DNA from: Flavobacterium sp. SUN052
Lineage (GTDB): Bacteria; Bacteroidota; Bacteroidia; Flavobacteriales; Flavobacteriaceae
Length of the DNA: 64,000 nt
Reading direction: 5' to 3'
Assembly (NCBI RefSeq): GCF_028867935.1
Contig: NZ_JAPQNS010000003.1
Span: forward strand, 1 to 64,000
Below, piece by piece: positions 51,963-60,968 of the stretch. The notes below the pieces were generated by a model. It did not search any database, was not told the origin of the DNA, and was given only the letters and a program-made list of their open reading frames with translations. The stretch's first letter is position 1. Every line of letters starts with the position of its first letter. A program made the position numbers and the translations under genes.

Positions 51963-53513
51963 ATGGCTTCATTTTCTTCTCCCGACATACTTTTCGGTAA
52001 ACTGTTTATTGATGTGCAATTGGGTCGTGTGTTTCCCGACTCCAAAACGTTTGTGGATTGCGTACCCAAAATGGCCCCAGCGGATATTTTGGCTCAATAC
52101 GAGGCACAAAAAAACGAACCGGGGTTTGATCTCAGTGCCTTCGTTTACATCCATTTTGAGTTGCCAGGTCAGGTTGCTTCAGACTATGTCAGCGATACAA
52201 CCATATCGACCGCTGACCACATCAACCATCTTTGGGATCGGCTTACCCGGCAGGCCGATGTGCCTGTGGAATATAGCTCGCGGGTGCCGCTGCCGCATCC
52301 TTATGTAGTGCCGGGAGGGCGTTTTCGCGAGATTTTTTACTGGGACAGCTATTTCACGATGCTCGGCCTGAAAGAAGCCGGCCGCGTTGACCTGATTAGG
52401 GGCATGATCGATAATTTCGCTTACTTGATTGATACCGTTGGATTTATTCCCAACGGAAATCGGAGCTATTTTCTGAGCCGCTCGCAGCCGCCGTTTTTTG
52501 CCCTGATGGTGCAATTACTGGCAGAAATCGATGGGAGGGAAGTGCTAGTTAAATATTTACCCCAGTTACAGCAGGAATATTCATTTTGGATGACGGGTGA
52601 AGATGATTTGTCAGACGCCCACCCTCGCATCCGGCGCGTGGCTCAATTACCTGACGGTCTGCCCCTGAACCGCTATTGGGATGATACGCCAACTCCCCGC
52701 CCCGAAGCGTATCGGCAGGAGGTTGAATTAAACGAAGAAACCGAACCCCTGGGCGTTGTGTCGGCAACATTATACAATCACATTCGGGCAGCTTGCGAGT
52801 CGGGATGGGATTTCAGCAGCCGCTGGTTCACCGATGGGCAGACAATGGCAACGATTCAGGCTGCCGACATGCTTTCTGTTGATCTTAATTGTTTACTGTA
52901 CTCGCTGGAGGCTACCCTTTCTGAGGCTTATACGCTAACAAAAAATCACACCCGGGAGGTACTGTTTAAGCAACTGGCTACGGACAGAGGGCAGTTGATT
53001 GATCAAACATTCTGGAATGGACCCATTGGTTTTTTCACGGATTTCGAGCTCACCAGCGGGCGTCCTGCGTCTATTTTGACCCTCGCTGGTATCTTTCCCT
53101 TATTTTTCAATCTGGCCACGCCCGAACAAGCCACCCATATTCACGATCGCCTGAAAGCCGATTTTCTCCAGGAAGGTGGTTGGGTCACAACACTCAACCA
53201 AACCGGCCAACAGTGGGATTGGCCCAATGGTTGGGCTCCCTTGCAGTGGATTGTTTATAAGGGATTGATGAACTACGGCTTTGCCGAAACGGCCCGCGAA
53301 GGCCGCGACCGCTGGCTGGCTCTCAATGATAAAGTGTTTAAGGCAACCGGCAAAATGATGGAGAAATACAACGTTGTCGATGCCGCCTTAACTACCGGTG
53401 GGGGTGAATACCCGAATCAGGATGGCTTTGGCTGGACAAACGGCGTGTATCTGGCTTTGTCGGCTGATAGAAGAGTTGATAAGCTAGTCAAAACCTCTAC
53501 AAGTTCTCTGTGA
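51963..53513 (+). CDS. treF: alpha,alpha-trehalase (GH37, cytoplasmic)
   Basis: Hydrolyses trehalose to two glucose units. The 516-aa protein has signature 1 PGGRFREIFYWDSYF and signature 2 QWDWPNGWAP, with catalytic Asp in ESGWDFSSRW and catalytic Glu in GGGEYPNQDGFGW. No signal peptide is present, so it is cytoplasmic (TreF-like rather than TreA). Its stop overlaps the GTG start of the following Rpn-type gene (GTGA). Trehalose often serves in osmotic stress, matching the K+ genes of the window only loosely. Confidence 0.94.
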   Translation: MASFSSPDILFGKLFIDVQLGRVFPDSKTFVDCVPKMAPADILAQYEAQKNEPGFDLSAFVYIHFELPGQVASDYVSDTTISTADHINHLWDRLTRQADVPVEYSSRVPLPHPYVVPGGRFREIFYWDSYFTMLGLKEAGRVDLIRGMIDNFAYLIDTVGFIPNGNRSYFLSRSQPPFFALMVQLLAEIDGREVLVKYLPQLQQEYSFWMTGEDDLSDAHPRIRRVAQLPDGLPLNRYWDDTPTPRPEAYRQEVELNEETEPLGVVSATLYNHIRAACESGWDFSSRWFTDGQTMATIQAADMLSVDLNCLLYSLEATLSEAYTLTKNHTREVLFKQLATDRGQLIDQTFWNGPIGFFTDFELTSGRPASILTLAGIFPLFFNLATPEQATHIHDRLKADFLQEGGWVTTLNQTGQQWDWPNGWAPLQWIVYKGLMNYGFAETAREGRDRWLALNDKVFKATGKMMEKYNVVDAALTTGGGEYPNQDGFGWTNGVYLALSADRRVDKLVKTSTSSL

Positions 53514-54418
53514 TCCCTAAACACATTCATGATCGCTTCTTCAAGGAAGCTTTTTCACGACCTGAAGTAGCTGCTGACTTTATCCGGGCCTACTTGCCCG
53601 CTTCATTTAGCGAACAGCTAAAAACAGAAACGCTTACCCGGCAACAAGATTCGCATATTGATGACGAATTGAGTCAACATTACGTTGATTTACTGTTTTC
53701 TGCCCAGTTTGGTAATGATCCAATTGTGATAGCGCTTCTTTTTGAACACAAAAGCTACCCTGAAGAGTACCCGCATTTTCAATTAATGCGTTACCTACAG
53801 AATTACTGGAGCAATCAATTGAAAGAGAAGCAGAAGTTGTGTCTAGTTATCCCTATTGTCATTTATCATGGTCAGGCAAAGTGAAACTACCGGCCTCTGC
53901 GTGATTATTTTGAGCGAAGCTCAGCCTTACTAGCGGAGTTTCTGCCTGATTTTTGCTACTATCTTATCAACTTAACCAGCGACCCCGAAAACCGCTTTGG
54001 TTTACTTGAATCATCGTACGCCAAATTAACTGCTGGCTTGCTCAAAACTATCCGAAAGAAGCAGCAGTTAAAAAACATGCTGGAAGAACTAAGGCAGGTA
54101 ATTGCTCAGTTAGCCGATGATGCTTTGGGGGAGCAATTTATCAAAACAGCCTTTCTGTATGTTAGTTGGGGTTCGTCCTTGACAACCGCCGAAGCAATAG
54201 TTATCTTTCGTAGTATTTCCCATAAAACGGATCAACTCGTTATGTCAGCCGCTGAAACTTGGATACAAGAAGGTGTAGATAAAGCTACCCTGAAACACAT
54301 TAAGGGCTTACTCGGATTAGGAATGGATGCCCAAACCATTGCTACAGCCTTTGAGATGCCTCAGAAAACGGTTGAGCAGTATATTTCCTTAATACAGAAG
54401 GAAAAAAAACAACAGTAA
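53510..54418 (+). pseudogene. Rpn-type (PD-(D/E)XK) nuclease gene with an in-frame TGA
   Basis: A GTG at 53510, overlapping the trehalase stop, opens a 302-codon frame typical of Rpn/recombination-promoting nucleases: N-terminal HDRFFKEAFSRPEVAADFI, the PD-(D/E)XK core with HYVDLLF and LFEHKSYPE, then CLVIPIVIYHGQAK. At 53882-53884 the frame meets TGA where relatives have Trp (YHG-x-x-K-W). Past the stop the same frame continues with RPLRDYFERS, a coiled-coil region and a C-terminal tail to 54418. A single G-to-A change explains it. The gene would be inactive unless read through. Confidence 0.8.
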
Positions 54419-54421
54419 TTT

Positions 54422-54994
54422 CTACTTTCTCAACTCAATCCACCATTCGCTACCCAAACGCGGCTTTATCGACAATTCGCAGGGTTCCAGGCGTACGTGG
54501 GTAAATAAGGGCTCGAACAGGGCACGATATTCGTCGACAGAACCACCAAACGGAGGGCCAGCAAACGGAAATGTAATTCCAAACAAAACTCCCGCCAGCT
54601 TTCCATTGGGTTTGAGCAACTCGTGCATGTGTTGCGCGTAGGCGGGGCGAAGAGTTGGGTCGAGAGCGCAAAAGAACGTTTGTTCCAGAATGAGATCGTA
54701 TTGGCCCTGGTGAGCAAAAAAATCACCTATGATGGTCGTTAAGGCTGGTGGATTACCTACACGCTCATTAAGGCGCTTAATTGCCAGCGGAGCCAGATCG
54801 ATAACGGTTATGTTCTGAAAACCCAATTGGAGCAGGTAATCAACTTCGTAGCCTGAGCCTGCACCAGGGATCAGAATAGCCGCGGTTTTGTCAGTAACTC
54901 CGTCGATGATAGCTTTGAGAGGGGGTGATAGTTGCCCCAAATCCCAACCCATGCGGTTGGTTTGATAGCGGTCGTTCCAGTAATCAGCGGTCAT
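54422..54994 (-). CDS. thiopurine S-methyltransferase (TPMT)-like SAM methyltransferase
   Basis: The 190-aa protein has the TPMT opening YWNDRYQTNRMGWDLGQLSPPL, the SAM-binding AILIPGAGSGYEVDYLL, and an FFCALDPTLRPAYAQHMHELLKPNGKL-like middle. In bacteria the natural substrate is unknown; halide or thiol methylation is reported for relatives. It is convergent with the broken nuclease gene. Two hairpins lie upstream of it. Confidence 0.9.
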   Translation of the reverse strand: MTADYWNDRYQTNRMGWDLGQLSPPLKAIIDGVTDKTAAILIPGAGSGYEVDYLLQLGFQNITVIDLAPLAIKRLNERVGNPPALTTIIGDFFAHQGQYDLILEQTFFCALDPTLRPAYAQHMHELLKPNGKLAGVLFGITFPFAGPPFGGSVDEYRALFEPLFTHVRLEPCELSIKPRLGSEWWIELRK

Positions 54995-55002
54995 AAAAAC
55001 AA

Positions 55003-55043
55003 AATAGCGGTGTCATCTGTCCAAAGAAGATGACACCGCTATT
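55003..55043 (-). terminator. terminator of the Hint-domain gene
   Basis: A perfect 16-bp stem (55003-55018 with 55028-55043, AATAGCGG-type arms) closes a 9-nt loop. It lies between the Hint-protein stop and the TPMT start on the minus strand and contains the ATGACA core of the neighbouring repeat. It could act on either strand. Confidence 0.65.
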
Positions 55044-55058
55044 CAATTGGGTAAGCAA

Positions 55059-55091
55059 GAGATGTCATCTTTCTAAACAAGATGACATCTC
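55059..55091. repeat. GAGATGTCATCTT-TCTAAAC hairpin repeat (copy 2)
   Basis: GAGATGTCATCTT (55059-55071) and AAGATGACATCTC (55079-55091) form a perfect 13-bp stem around the loop TCTAAAC, the same loop as in copy 1 at 50514. It lies just after the Hint-protein stop. Confidence 0.75.
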
Positions 55092-55098
55092 GGAAAGA

Positions 55099-56103
55099 TT
55101 ACTTATCCAGCACCACAGCTCCATCAACCACAAACGCTCCCCGCTCAGTCGTGAGCGTGTACACCGTTTTTATCGAGCGGCTGGCTTCATTCCGGCGTAC
55201 TACCTGATAAGGCATTAGTTGACCTGCTTCGTACCGGTATAGCGTTTCGCCGGTTTGTACTTCGCCCAGTGGTTTGCGACCTGTTGCGGTCAAAACAGGA
55301 TGATTAGCTGTCGCTTCCAGTAGGGTAGGAGCGGTCATTGCCCGGCTCGCTGTGATACCCTCTGAAGGAGTCATCCATACACCCACCAGCGCAATGCTCG
55401 TGGCAGGAGCGACGGGTGCATGGGCCTGAATGCCTGTAACGCGTGTCGGTACAAGCGTATGCGTAGTAGCATCGTATCCTAATACCACATCGCCCGCTTT
55501 TACTTCAGCAATTGGCTTGGTGGTTCCGGCGGGTAGCGTCACGGGTGCATCGGGGGCGAAACAGAAGTTGTATTCTTCTTTTTTCTTACCATCATCAGTT
55601 TTGGCACCGGCATCACCACCCAGCAATACGGACATTTCTCGCGAGATCACGAAGCCCAGCGCCGACATCAGACCCTGCTCTTTTTCTCCTACGTATTTAA
55701 GATCGTCGATGTACAGGTCCCAGGCCTTACGGTCAGCATTGGCACCTGGAATCACAAACGATTTCATTTCGTTAGTTTTGCCATTTTGGTAAATGGCCAG
55801 CAGGCCTAACTCTTTAGTGTCAGCCGCCGTGAAAACCCGGTACAGGTATATTCTGCGTTGGATACCGTCGCTGTAGTTAAACACGTAAGCAGGGCGCTCT
55901 TCGTACCGATCCAGAATAAATCCCCCCGCTTTAAAATAGGTGTCTTTGTCCAGATTGGCAATTTTAATGGCCTTAATGGCCTTAGCATCCTCTGCGGTCA
56001 GAACACCCGGAGCGGAGGCCTGCGCCCAAACTCGCTGAGCAAAAAAATTGGTCAGTAAGGCCGAGGCCAGAACAAACAAAAAAGGGAAAATGTGGCGTTT
56101 CAT
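55099..56103 (-). CDS. secreted protein with C-terminal Hint (intein/hedgehog-like) domain
   Basis: From ATG 56103 the product is 334 aa with a signal peptide (cleaved near AQRVWAQA). Residues about 35-180 form an uncharacterised domain (AGGFILDRYEERPAYVF, RRIYLYRVF). A Hint domain follows: block A is CFAPDAPVTLPAGTTKPIAE with Cys181, then DVVLGYD; block B is TANHPVL (265-271) and a second KPLGEVQTGETLYRYE; the last strand is AFVVDGAVVLDK. The terminal Asn of inteins is replaced by Asp-Lys, so splicing is unlikely; N-terminal thioester formation with cleavage or ligation is possible. It is the last gene after two Tat-exported enzymes, 22 nt from the amine oxidase. Confidence 0.82.
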   Translation of the reverse strand: MKRHIFPFLFVLASALLTNFFAQRVWAQASAPGVLTAEDAKAIKAIKIANLDKDTYFKAGGFILDRYEERPAYVFNYSDGIQRRIYLYRVFTAADTKELGLLAIYQNGKTNEMKSFVIPGANADRKAWDLYIDDLKYVGEKEQGLMSALGFVISREMSVLLGGDAGAKTDDGKKKEEYNFCFAPDAPVTLPAGTTKPIAEVKAGDVVLGYDATTHTLVPTRVTGIQAHAPVAPATSIALVGVWMTPSEGITASRAMTAPTLLEATANHPVLTATGRKPLGEVQTGETLYRYEAGQLMPYQVVRRNEASRSIKTVYTLTTERGAFVVDGAVVLDK

Positions 56104-56125
56104 GGTTGTATTGAGAGATTGATAC

Positions 56126-57721
56126 TTATTTTTTTGTGTACTGACCAACGCGAGCGTGGATTGCTTCGACAGATCGGCGGGCCGACGTAAAAGCCCCAGC
56201 CATCCAGGCGGTTAAATACGTTGTGTGTTCACCAGCGAAGTAGATATTGCCGTCGGGCTCGAGTAAGGCAGGGTAATATTTACGACGCGTGGTGTCGTCA
56301 TACGTTGCCCAACCCCCTTCGCTGTAGGGGATGCGATGCCAGGCGAGTGAAAACGCATTGTCGAACTCGCTGGGATATTGCGGGTGAATCTTAGCGCCCT
56401 GTTCCAGTGCCATCTTCTGCCGCTCGGCTAGTGAAAGGTTTCCCACGTATTCGGCCCGGCCATAAAAGTTATAATAGCCGATCAGAACCCCCTTTTTGCC
56501 CATGAGCCCAAATGATGGATACCAGATTTGATTGATGTCCATGTTAGTCCGCGAGATGCCCCCGTAAATACCATCGTCTTCCTCCCAAAACCGCCGTTTG
56601 AATTGCAGACCGATCTTACCCGTTTTAATGTATGGCACAAAATCAGCGGCTCGCTTCACCGTGCCCGAAATGTCGGAGTCAATGTTTTTCAGAACAGGCA
56701 GCGGCAACGTGCAAACGCAAAACTCGGCCGTCAGCTCCTGTGGTTTCCCCTCGCGTTCGTACACGACGCGTACACCCGTTTCAGTTTTGCGGAGTTCTTT
56801 CACGGGCGAATTGAACAGAATTTTACCCGCCAATCGTTTTTCCAGCGCTTTGGGAATCGCATCCATCCCGCCAACAGGCTGTAATAAGGTGGCATTTTGC
56901 TCATACACGTAATCCCCTACGTTGTAGAACACTGGCTGCATAAAGCCCGACCGGAGTAAGTCGGTAATGCCGTAAGGGTCCGTCATGTCGCCGGGGTTGG
57001 CGCCAGCGCCGGGGCTGCCATCCGCATAAACCGGCCGACTTGGATCAATTTTGTACCCGCGCCGATTAGTGCCTTTGTACAGGTGAGCGGTGTTCAAATC
57101 GCCCTCATTTTTCAGGAAATCAACCAGCTTTTCAACATCCTCTTTGGTCAACTGCTGATCGAGTGATGATTGATCCAGCGCTTTAGCCAACAGTTCAGAG
57201 GTATAACCACGCATGTCATTGTGGTATTCTCTGATGCGCATCCGCCGACTGCTCAAAGGCCCATCAGCTTTGTCGTTGTAAAGAAAAGCCGATTCGTTGC
57301 TCCCGTTGAAAATTTCGAGAGGCACCCCCAGTTCCCGGCAATAGTGCAGGGTTAACTGGTGACTATGGGGAATACGGGCCGCTCCTCCGTTGAAATACAA
57401 ACCGTTTTCAAATTTGCTGGTTTGGGCCGTACTGCCAATTTCGGTTTCTGACGTACCGCCCCGTACCGTCCAGACCCGGCCACCAGAACGTCCGCGAGCT
57501 TCCAGCACAGTGCAGTCGTATCCAAGCTTACCGAGTTCATAAGCAGTTGTCATGCCCGCTAATCCAGCTCCCAGAATGACAACTTTGCGTCCTTTGGTGT
57601 CCTCCGCATTGACATGATCAGGCAGGTCGAACGCCTTCGCAGGGGCGGGTTGTAGCAATCCCCAAGCCGTTAGGCCAGCATAAGCCGCACTCGTTTGGTT
57701 GATAAAGTCGCGTCGAGTCAT
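56126..57721 (-). CDS. Tat-exported flavin amine oxidase
   Basis: From ATG 57721 the protein is 531 aa. MTRRDFINQTSAAY is a twin-arginine signal, so the folded FAD enzyme is exported. The Rossmann motif VVILGAGLAGMTTAYELGK (about 47-65) is followed by EARGRSGGRVWT, and the C-terminal FAGEHTTYLTAWMAGAFTSARR is the second FAD motif of the amine-oxidase family, as in L-amino-acid oxidase and MAO. It lies between a Tat-exported aminotransferase and the Hint protein in one minus-strand unit. A hairpin precedes it (57737-57747 with 57775-57785). Confidence 0.88.
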   Translation of the reverse strand: MTRRDFINQTSAAYAGLTAWGLLQPAPAKAFDLPDHVNAEDTKGRKVVILGAGLAGMTTAYELGKLGYDCTVLEARGRSGGRVWTVRGGTSETEIGSTAQTSKFENGLYFNGGAARIPHSHQLTLHYCRELGVPLEIFNGSNESAFLYNDKADGPLSSRRMRIREYHNDMRGYTSELLAKALDQSSLDQQLTKEDVEKLVDFLKNEGDLNTAHLYKGTNRRGYKIDPSRPVYADGSPGAGANPGDMTDPYGITDLLRSGFMQPVFYNVGDYVYEQNATLLQPVGGMDAIPKALEKRLAGKILFNSPVKELRKTETGVRVVYEREGKPQELTAEFCVCTLPLPVLKNIDSDISGTVKRAADFVPYIKTGKIGLQFKRRFWEEDDGIYGGISRTNMDINQIWYPSFGLMGKKGVLIGYYNFYGRAEYVGNLSLAERQKMALEQGAKIHPQYPSEFDNAFSLAWHRIPYSEGGWATYDDTTRRKYYPALLEPDGNIYFAGEHTTYLTAWMAGAFTSARRSVEAIHARVGQYTKK

Positions 57722-57800
57722 ATCGGAATGTTTAATGGACGGTGAGTGCTGCACAATTGCGGCCAGCCTACAGTACTCACCATCCACTTCGCATTGGGTG

Positions 57801-58985
57801 TTATCCCACTACTTTTTTAAAGCCATCAATAAATATTTCCATCTCGGCCTGCGTACCGATACTAACCCGGCACCAGGGTTGTCCGCCAAAGTCGCGGGTC
57901 TGAATGGCAATGCCACTAGCCCACATCTGACTTTCGAACGTTTTTGTCTTCATTTTGAGGGGGAAGATCATGAAGTTGGCATAGGACGGAACCACGTCGT
58001 AGCCCATGCTTTTCAAGGCCTTTGCGGTGTACTCGCGAGCTTTAGCGTTTTCTGTGCGGCAGTAGTTTTGCCATTCCTCATCCTGATAGCTCGCGATACC
58101 AGCCATCAGCGTTGTGATGCTAACCCCAAAATCATTGTTGGTGTATTGCTTAAGCGCTTTCAGTGTTTCGGGTTGTCCCAGGCCATAACCCAGACGGAGT
58201 CCGGCAAACGCGTGAATTTTTGAGAATGTGCGGGCAACAATCACATTCAGGCCTTCGGCTACCAGCTTACCCGTATTGGGCCGCTCGTTAGGAGCCAGAA
58301 AATCAATGTATGCTTCGTCTAAGAATACCGGAACCTTTGGGGCTACTTCCCGAATGAATGCTTCCAGTTTTTGCGGATTCACGATGGTTCCCGTTGGGTT
58401 ATTCGGATTCACCAAGTAGACCATTTTCGTATCTGGGCCGATCTTGGCCTTCATCGCGTCGAGGTCGTACTCGTAGTTAGCGTTGAGGGGAACGGCTTCA
58501 ATTTTAGCACCAAATTTCTCTGACCGCTCCAGTAGGTCATCGTAGGTTGGGCGGCAGGTAAGAATGGTTCCGCCCCCTTTGGCGTAATAAGCGGCAGCAG
58601 CCATCAGAATGTCTGAGGAGCCGGGGCTGAACATAATGTGTTTGCGCTGAACGCCTTCTTTATCCCCGATCAATTTAGCTAATTGACCAAACTCCATCCA
58701 GGCATATCGATTGCTAGCGTCGACCGCTTTGATCAGGGCCTCGCGGGTCTTGGGTGAGATACCGTACGGATTTTCGTTTGCCATCAGCCGCGCCCGTAGT
58801 TTAGGCATTGTTTCGGGGGGCGAAGTCAAATAAAACTCCCGTGTAAAGGCTTGGTTGGTGGCAGCCGACGATGAGTTCGTAGACCCTAGTGTTGGATTCC
58901 AACGGGTTAATCCCGCCAATCCGGTAGCCAGCAAACCACTGGCACGTAACCAATCGCGCCGATTTATAGAAGATAGTTTTGTCAT
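57801..58985 (-). CDS. Tat-exported HisC-like PLP aminotransferase
   Basis: The 394-aa protein is a fold-type I aminotransferase related to histidinol-phosphate aminotransferase: ANENPYG near 70, FSPGSSDILMAA, LVNPNNPTGT, FLDEAYIDF and the PLP lysine Lys256 in ARTFSKIHAFAGLRLGYG. Unlike HisC it carries a twin-arginine signal (INRRDWLRASGLLATG), so it acts outside the cytoplasm. An exported PLP enzyme is unusual. It is the first gene of the unit with the flavin amine oxidase and Hint protein. Confidence 0.9.
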   Translation of the reverse strand: MTKLSSINRRDWLRASGLLATGLAGLTRWNPTLGSTNSSSAATNQAFTREFYLTSPPETMPKLRARLMANENPYGISPKTREALIKAVDASNRYAWMEFGQLAKLIGDKEGVQRKHIMFSPGSSDILMAAAAYYAKGGGTILTCRPTYDDLLERSEKFGAKIEAVPLNANYEYDLDAMKAKIGPDTKMVYLVNPNNPTGTIVNPQKLEAFIREVAPKVPVFLDEAYIDFLAPNERPNTGKLVAEGLNVIVARTFSKIHAFAGLRLGYGLGQPETLKALKQYTNNDFGVSITTLMAGIASYQDEEWQNYCRTENAKAREYTAKALKSMGYDVVPSYANFMIFPLKMKTKTFESQMWASGIAIQTRDFGGQPWCRVSIGTQAEMEIFIDGFKKVVG

Positions 58986-59108
58986 GGGGGTAAACCGCGT
59001 TTTTAAGTTTGGTTGATTAAGGAATCTAAAGTATAAAATTTTTCAACACAACTGGTTATCAAGCCCGTGTATGGTTAAAACTTGTTGGATGAGTGCTATT
59101 TTTTGTTT

Positions 59109-60074
59109 CTACAACTCAATAGTTGTAGCACAACGAAAATGCCCAAGGGGGCAGGCGCGGTGACCGTGTAAACCGCAGGGGCGGCAGTCGAGCGCTTCGG
59201 GCGTTTCGACAATGCGGGCGTTGTCAGCGAGTGGACCAAAACCAAAGCCCGGAACAGTAGAGCAAAAGACAGCGGTTGTAGGCGCATTCATGGCTGAACA
59301 CAAATGCAAAGGGGCCGAATCGTTTACGTAATTCATAGCGGCTCCCTGCATCAGCGCTGCCGATTGCAACAAAGACAGTTGACCCGCCAGGTTGATCACA
59401 GAATCAACCCCGGCCCGTTGCCGGATCTGTTCGCAGTCCGTTACGTCGGAAGGAGCACCGAGCAAATAGATCACAAACTCGGATGAAACTTTCTGAATAA
59501 ACTCAACCCATTTTTCGGCCGGAAACTGTTTGGTAAACCATACGGACGTTGGGGCAATGCAATAATAAGGTCGGCTTTGATACTGCTTTACCGCTTCGTA
59601 ATCGGTAACCGAGGGGTAAATCCTGGGGCGGGTCCGGGGGCTATTTTGTAGCTGTAAGGGAAGCAGAAACTGGGCATTACGATCTACTTCGTGAATGCCC
59701 GGTTCGATGCGGTGCGGTATCTGGTACAAAAAAAAACGGCTGAATGGGTTCTTCTCAAAGCCAACGGTTTTTCGCGCTCCCGATAGCGCGGTTAGCAAAC
59801 CCGTAGCGCCAAACCGTTGCAGGTTCAGCACCGCGTCGTACCGGCTACGGCGAACTTGACCCAACAGAGACCAAAGACCCCGGTATTTAGCGTTTTTTTT
59901 ATCCCAGATCAGAAGGCGGTTCAGAAACGGATGATTTGCCAGTAGACTCTCATTTCCTTTACGCACCAGCATGTCAATTTGAGCGTCGGGCTGTTGTTGG
60001 TGGAGTTGCTCCAACAAAGCCGTTGCCAAAATCACATCGCCAATAAAGGCTGTTTGAATCACTAACAGTTTCAT
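59109..60074 (-). CDS. family 9 glycosyltransferase (heptosyltransferase-like)
   Basis: From ATG 60074 the protein is 321 aa. KLLVIQTAFIGDVILATALLEQL is the N-terminal motif of LPS heptosyltransferases, followed by MLVRKGNESLL, IAPTSVWFTKQFPAEKW and YVNDSAPLHLCSAMNAPT near 265. The C-terminal Cys-rich segment LDCRPCGLHGHRACP is also seen in relatives. It probably adds a heptose or related sugar to lipopolysaccharide core. The SDR gene precedes it by 5 nt. Confidence 0.9.
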   Translation of the reverse strand: MKLLVIQTAFIGDVILATALLEQLHQQQPDAQIDMLVRKGNESLLANHPFLNRLLIWDKKNAKYRGLWSLLGQVRRSRYDAVLNLQRFGATGLLTALSGARKTVGFEKNPFSRFFLYQIPHRIEPGIHEVDRNAQFLLPLQLQNSPRTRPRIYPSVTDYEAVKQYQSRPYYCIAPTSVWFTKQFPAEKWVEFIQKVSSEFVIYLLGAPSDVTDCEQIRQRAGVDSVINLAGQLSLLQSAALMQGAAMNYVNDSAPLHLCSAMNAPTTAVFCSTVPGFGFGPLADNARIVETPEALDCRPCGLHGHRACPLGHFRCATTIEL

Positions 60075-60079
60075 CGCGT

Positions 60080-60865
60080 TTAGTACTGCCCTTCGCTCAC
60101 ATCCCAACCGCCGTCAACGCTCAAAATTTGACCTGTTGTGAACCGCGACTGATCGGACAGAAAATAAACGGCAGCTCCGTCGAGGTCGCTGGGATGGCTG
60201 ATACGTCCCCCATCGAGCGGTTGCTTGGTTTTGATGAACGCCTGAATTTCTTCATCGTTAACAGCCCGCTGGGCCATCGGCGTTTCTACCAGAGCCGGAA
60301 TAAGCGTATTCACCCGAATATCATCGGTTGCGTAGTAGGCCGCCAGAGAGCGCGTAAAGCCAATTACAGCGGATTTTGCGGCTGCATAGGCATGGGTAAC
60401 GAAGTATTTTGGCGAAGGAGAATAGCTTAATATCGACCCCATGTTCAGGATGGTACCGCCCAGCCCCTGTTCCCGAAAAGCGCGTACGGCAGCCTGATTC
60501 GACAGCATCAGCGAGGTCAGGTTCAGGTTGAGTGTTGCGTTCCAACCATCAAGAGTAAGTTCGTGTAGGGGACCATCGCCAAATCGGCGACCGCTGCCTC
60601 CGGCTACATGATACAACCCGTCGAAGCCGCCAAAGATATTCTGGCACAGGTCAATGGCTTTTGTTGCCGTTTTGGGGTCCGAAGCGTCCCCAGACATTGC
60701 CAGACCGTGGCCCTCAAGCAGGGATTCTGCCGTGGCACAACTATCTGGATTGCGGCCGACGACCACCACACGGGCACCTTCACGCACAAAAGCCTGAGCC
60801 GCCGAAAGGCCCATACCTGTGGTGCCACCAATCACTACAATTCGTTTGTCAGTAAGCCAATTCAC
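60080..60865 (-). CDS. short-chain dehydrogenase/reductase (SDR)
   Basis: The 261-aa protein has the classical SDR motifs: cofactor loop VVIGGTTGMGLSAA, VVVVGRNPDS, the NNAG-equivalent VAGGSGRRFGD, Ser of NMGSILSYS and Tyr-x3-Lys in HAYAAAKSAVIGFTR, with IPALVETPM and the FTTGQILSVDGGW C-terminal motif. It is upstream of the GT9 gene in a likely two-gene unit. Substrate unknown. Confidence 0.92.
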   Translation of the reverse strand: MNWLTDKRIVVIGGTTGMGLSAAQAFVREGARVVVVGRNPDSCATAESLLEGHGLAMSGDASDPKTATKAIDLCQNIFGGFDGLYHVAGGSGRRFGDGPLHELTLDGWNATLNLNLTSLMLSNQAAVRAFREQGLGGTILNMGSILSYSPSPKYFVTHAYAAAKSAVIGFTRSLAAYYATDDIRVNTLIPALVETPMAQRAVNDEEIQAFIKTKQPLDGGRISHPSDLDGAAVYFLSDQSRFTTGQILSVDGGWDVSEGQY

Positions 60866-60968
60866 GTTAGCAGATTTTAAGTCTTCGTGCCAAATAACGC
60901 AATGATAGCCGGAAAGACAGTGGACTGGCTATAAAAATTTGGGGATGAGAGTCTACTGACCGGCACGA

